Translations under genes and position numbers: made by a program
NCBI GenBank assembly: GCA_958299035.1
Contig: CATQJL010000001.1
Span: 3,038,001 to 3,102,000, forward strand
DNA: 64,000 bases
Direction of reading: 5' to 3'
Origin: Cylicocyclus nassatus
Taxonomy: Eukaryota; Nematoda; Chromadorea; Rhabditida; Strongylidae
Shown: piece after piece, positions 57,889 through 64,000 of the stretch
Layout: every line of letters starts with the position of its first letter
Position numbering within the stretch: position 1 is the first letter of the stretch
Notes under the pieces: model-generated
The model's input: the letters and a program-made list of their open reading frames with translations, nothing else
Database searches by the model: none
Told to the model about the DNA's origin: nothing

Positions 57889-59918
57889 ATGAAAGAAAAA
57901 CTCTGGCAAGCCTTGAATGGTCTGATTTGTGTGTACAAACCTGTAGACCTATCAATTACTGGCCTGAAAAGGCAAATTGTAAAACGAATATGTAGCGACG
58001 CCAATGAAGTCGTTGGCATGCCAAAGTTACCCACGGTAAAGCTACCGATAGTTGAACCGCACGAGCAATCTGGAGCTTTACTGGTTGTGGGTGAACGCGA
58101 GATTCAAGACTATAGGTAAGTCCTGGGTTCTTCATGCCTCGTGGTGTTCATATGTGTCAACTTCGTTACAGGCAGCACCCACTCGTTTGCGGAGAGGCAT
58201 TTCGACCCGAAGATATACGATTAGAAGAAGTTCATTACATGGAAAGCACATCGTCAGGAGTCTGCGGTGAGTTGTAGGCACCGTCCACCCAAATTCTCGA
58301 CTTCCATGTTTTTGTCGCTTCCGGACCTTCTGAAGGCCCTGATTTCGAATATGAAGTCGAGAATCCCAAACACCCCTATTTTGGAGGAAGCGGGATGGGT
58401 GGAAGTGCAGTTTGCAGGGCTGCGGCGCGGTTATCGCTCGGCGTATGTCAGCGCCGCAGCCCCAAAGCTGCAAAATGGGCGGAGTGAACAGCTCTGGATC
58501 ACGTATCACGCACCTTCCAGAGCGGATTTCTCGCTCCGGTAGCAATCTTCTGCGGGGAAACTTGGGGGGTTGGCCTAGTGTGGGGGCCGACATTAGTATG
58601 CAATCGAATCTCGTGAACCCTCACTTTGGGTGGACGGTGCCTTTAATGTTGATGAAGTGGGCAGAGCAGGCAACTTCATCTTCGTTCAGTTCTTGCGCTG
58701 AATGACGAATGCGATAAGATACCCGAAATCTTGGCTCGGTCGTGGGTGAACAGCTACAGGCTGGAAGGAGTATTCGGTCGTGAAACAGTGAAGCACAAGA
58801 TCAAAGGGCGTGTTACATTGAAGGCGGATTACGGTAGCTATTATATTTATCTCCTTGCTGAAGCAATCCTTGTCAAGTGAGACTTAGACTTTAGATCAGG
58901 TGACTCGACACAGATTGGAGAAGCTTCTTACACGTGTGCAGTCAGAATATCGGAAAGCTGCATTTGTTGCAGCAGAAGTAGATATTCAGGTACACCTGTC
59001 CTCTTTTTGACCGTTTTTGCAGGTTATTTCTGAGATGATTATTCTAGAGCGAGGAAGCATTTGAACTAGCCCGTAAAGGGCTACCTCGTGCTAAGCTTGC
59101 CGGAGCTCAAATCATCTACATGTGCGAGTTGAAGCACTTTAGTCTCCCATATTTTGCTTTGCAAGTACAAGCTGTAGGTGAAACGGATGTTTTCTTGAGG
59201 TAACACATTCTCTCGCACATTTTCGCTCTCAACCAGGCATGTTTCCTATCTGTTTAGATGTTTCATTCATGAATTGGGTGTTAGTCTTGGATCTACAGCG
59301 AGCTGTGTTCGCCTAATTAGGTGAGGAGATTTTGTTTTTTGGGAATGCAGATTTATATCACAGTAGCATTCAGGCGCACATTTGGACCATTTCACGCTGG
59401 TCATGCGCTGTTAGAGAAGCAAATATCACTTCAGAACATCGTCAGGAACTTAGAGCTATGCAGGTATATCTTCTCAGTTTGCCTTTGGTGCATCGTGACC
59501 TGCACATCGTTATTGATGACACCTACTTTCGTGAAAAGTATCATGTTTAAGCTAACAAAATAATTTCGTCTACATATTCGTGCAGAAAAGTGAATAAAAT
59601 CGTGCTCGTAGTTGCACGCCAAATTCTGGTCTAAAAGGCACGTATAAACACTGCCAGTGTTTTCTATATCGTAAATTGTGGCCAGTATGCGTTATTTCTA
59701 CTCGGATATGAGTAATGCGCGCTTGCAATCGTGCGGATGTCGGTCTTCAAATAAATCCCAAATTCAGACGAATCGTGAAGAGCTTACCTGAAGAAGACGA
59801 TGTGCTCCAAGAATCTAGCGCCTACGATGAAACGAAATGTGTTGTGGATGGTCTTGATCTTCAAACCAATCAAGATTACGATGCGATGAGGCCTGTTTGG
59901 CCCAGAAATTATGATTAA
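57889..59918 (+). CDS. TRUB2: TRUB2-like tRNA/mRNA pseudouridine synthase (TruB family)
   Basis: Eight exons: 57,889-58,115; 58,172-58,266; 58,690-58,833; 58,895-58,989; 59,048-59,199; 59,258-59,320; 59,374-59,463; 59,768-59,918, all in phase, 338 residues against 331 in human TRUB2. Family members isomerise uridine to pseudouridine; TRUB2 acts in mitochondria. Conserved stretches: ALNGLICVYKP at the N-terminus, HPLVCGEAF, the active-site loop, VTRHRLEKLLTRVQ, EEAFELARKGLPRAKLAGA and FIHELGVSLGSTASCVRLIR. In the active-site loop, where human has HRLDAQASG, this gene reads HYMESTSSG, with Glu at the catalytic Asp position. A TTTGCAG acceptor 4 nt before the ATG suggests spliced-leader addition. 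Intron 2 is mostly a TTAA-type MITE. Confidence 0.88.
58272..58646. mobile_element. TTAA-type MITE filling TRUB2 intron 2
   Basis: Inverted ends GGCACCGTCCACCCAAA and TTTGGGTGGACGGTGCCTTT, with TTAA on the right (58,643-58,646) and a degenerate TTGT on the left. The left terminus begins about 5-8 bp after the splice donor GTGAG at 58,267. Same family as 20,230-20,594. Confidence 0.85.
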
Positions 59919-60262
59919 TGGTACGTAGTTCTGTATTACCAAACTGTTCTTGAACGTTTCATGGGTTGTACAGTATGAATTGCTCACGTGGTAATAGCTT
60001 TGATTTCATGAGTTGCCATGCTGAATGCTCTGTGTCCAGACTGCATATTTCGCGCAAAAAATAGACTCGTAAACCACGAAAAATAGCCGTTCTGAAGTTC
60101 AAGGAGAGAAACTTTTCAGTTGGAATATTCTTTACACTGTGCTATAAAACGCGGGAACATAGCAATGAAGAAAAATATTTTTTTTTGCAAAAACGATGAT
60201 CTATGCTCTTGACTTAAGAAACACTTTATGCAGGTCCATTGGCCGTTATTTTATGAATAATA

Positions 60263-60768
<506 letters not shown>

Positions 60769-60779
60769 TTATCAAAGAA

Positions 60780-61900
60780 AATGATAATAATATCATAGTT
60801 AGAAATGGAATTTTGCAAAAATGTAGTAAGAAATGTTAGCAAAAACTATTTTTTCGTCTGCAACGCGATTTTTGAGCTGCGAACACAATAAACAACTAGG
60901 GAGTTGTTTTGACTGCTATGACTTAATCAGATGAGAGAAGGCTTTCCAATCGGTCTGCAGTGGGTGGTCAACAATCCCGTGAGTCAGACGCACCTACGTC
61001 ATTTGTCCATTGCTTACGCCATGTTTGGCAGAAATTATTTATTTTGGGCCACTGTCGAAATATTGAGCAAAGAGAACGAGTAGGGTCACTTTGGCAAGTA
61101 AAAATTGACAGAGAAGAGACAGGAATGGTGGAACCAACAAAAAGGAATTCTATGGTACAAAGTGTAGAAGAACAGCTGATTCGAAAAGGACAAAAGATGA
61201 TCATCAGAGCAAGAAAATGACCAAGATTCAGTGCCCCACTTTCCGAATAAAAAAGAATTATAATCTGATTTCAAATAGAATCCATTTCGAAAACAGGGTG
61301 TAATTGCATATATTGGCCATTTGGGCTAATTAGTGGCATGGATAGAGATCATGGAGATCACCTACCCACAGCAACGTTGAAGAATAAGACTGACCGCAGA
61401 TCAAAATATTTTAGATGTCATGACGTTTTCTGATGAATATTGGGAGTAAATTACAGTGTTTTTAACACTAAATCACAAAGATCCTGTGAGTGTTAGGACA
61501 TCTGCTCCTCAGAATTTTTATTATCTTCGCAACATTACATTTCGAGTTAATGAAACAGCAAAAATATAGAGATCTCACCGTTTACAAACGATTTTTCATA
61601 CCTGTATAAACAGTTTACTCGCTGCCAAAATTGAATCAGTGGCGCTAATGCACCATTAGTGCTTGCTTCTCCTCTCTGCACTTCGACGCAGAGGGCTGCA
61701 CGTTCAGCAAATGGTCGAACTGAGCGCCACTTAGTCATGGAAGTGCATAAAATGCTACATAAAACGGGTCTTATTGGGTGAGGACCAGTATAAGGCGGCA
61801 GTGAAAAAAGTAACATTGTAGAGCTTGAAATTTCCTATTTATAACCGCGGTCGCACTGGCCAGAGTTTGACTTCAAGCACATGGCACTCTATCGCGCAAT
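60780..61900. other. Intergenic, one unrecognised open frame
   Basis: The plus-strand frame 60,960-61,220 (for example CLRHVWQKLFILGHC) is open for 86 codons but has no splice context or known motif. Nothing else is seen before the 3' end of the convergent protease gene. Confidence 0.35.

Positions 61901-64000
<2,100 letters not shown>

Noticed and set aside
59464..59563. TRUB2 ending by read-through to the stop at 59,563
   Set aside because: Skipping to the exon at 59,768 keeps phase and gives a charged C-terminus with IVKSLPEEDD, closer in length to known TRUB2.

Overview
The window looks like a strongylid-type (clade V) nematode chromosome segment. The signs are many short introns of about 45-60 nt with strong TTTCAG-type acceptors, two GC-AG introns, acceptor-like AG sites just upstream of start codons (possible spliced-leader sites), nematode-type 7TM receptors, a nematode-type aspartic protease, RTE-like LINEs and a very high load of palindromic DNA transposons. 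The species call is inference; no search could be run.

Layout. 1-22.2 kb: two diverged copies (A about 200-5,545; B about 8,020-22,185) of one locus. Several exon-sized reading frames are conserved between the copies with equal exon lengths and phases, including a CPWC..NC zinc-finger-like exon that resembles SUZ12-type Polycomb proteins. Both copies look damaged. Copy B has grown threefold through dated insertions: two LINEs with clean target-site duplications, a hAT-like element, TTAA-type and mariner-type foldbacks, and a foldback carrying tRNA-like promoter boxes. Copy A often preserves the empty site. 22.2-24.8 kb: nested foldback elements. 25.4-27.4 and 31.3-33.3 kb: a tandem pair of six-exon 7TM chemoreceptor-like genes. 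35.7-48.1 kb (minus): the complete gene for the largest subunit of RNA polymerase III (rpc-1/POLR3A), about 35 exons, whose three largest introns are mostly transposon. One intron holds a Tc1-like foldback that itself contains a head-to-tail Helitron dimer. 49.5-50.6 kb: a foldback between rpc-1 and rps-4. 50.9-51.9 kb: intact rps-4. 52-57.6 kb: hAT-like and TTAA-type non-autonomous elements and long hairpins. 57.9-59.9 kb: a TRUB2-like pseudouridine synthase, eight exons, with Glu at the expected catalytic Asp. 60.3-60.8 kb: a 500-bp (AAT)n tract. 61.9 kb to the right edge (minus): an aspartic protease gene, cut by the window end, that lacks the second catalytic Asp.

How it fits together. 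rpc-1 and rps-4 are divergent housekeeping genes of transcription and translation, and TRUB2 belongs to (mitochondrial) RNA modification. Nothing suggests an operon: spacing is large and transposon-rich. Transposon history dominates the window. Insertion times can be ordered from nesting, empty paralogous sites and target-site duplications, and most long introns in the host genes are explained by single identifiable insertions.
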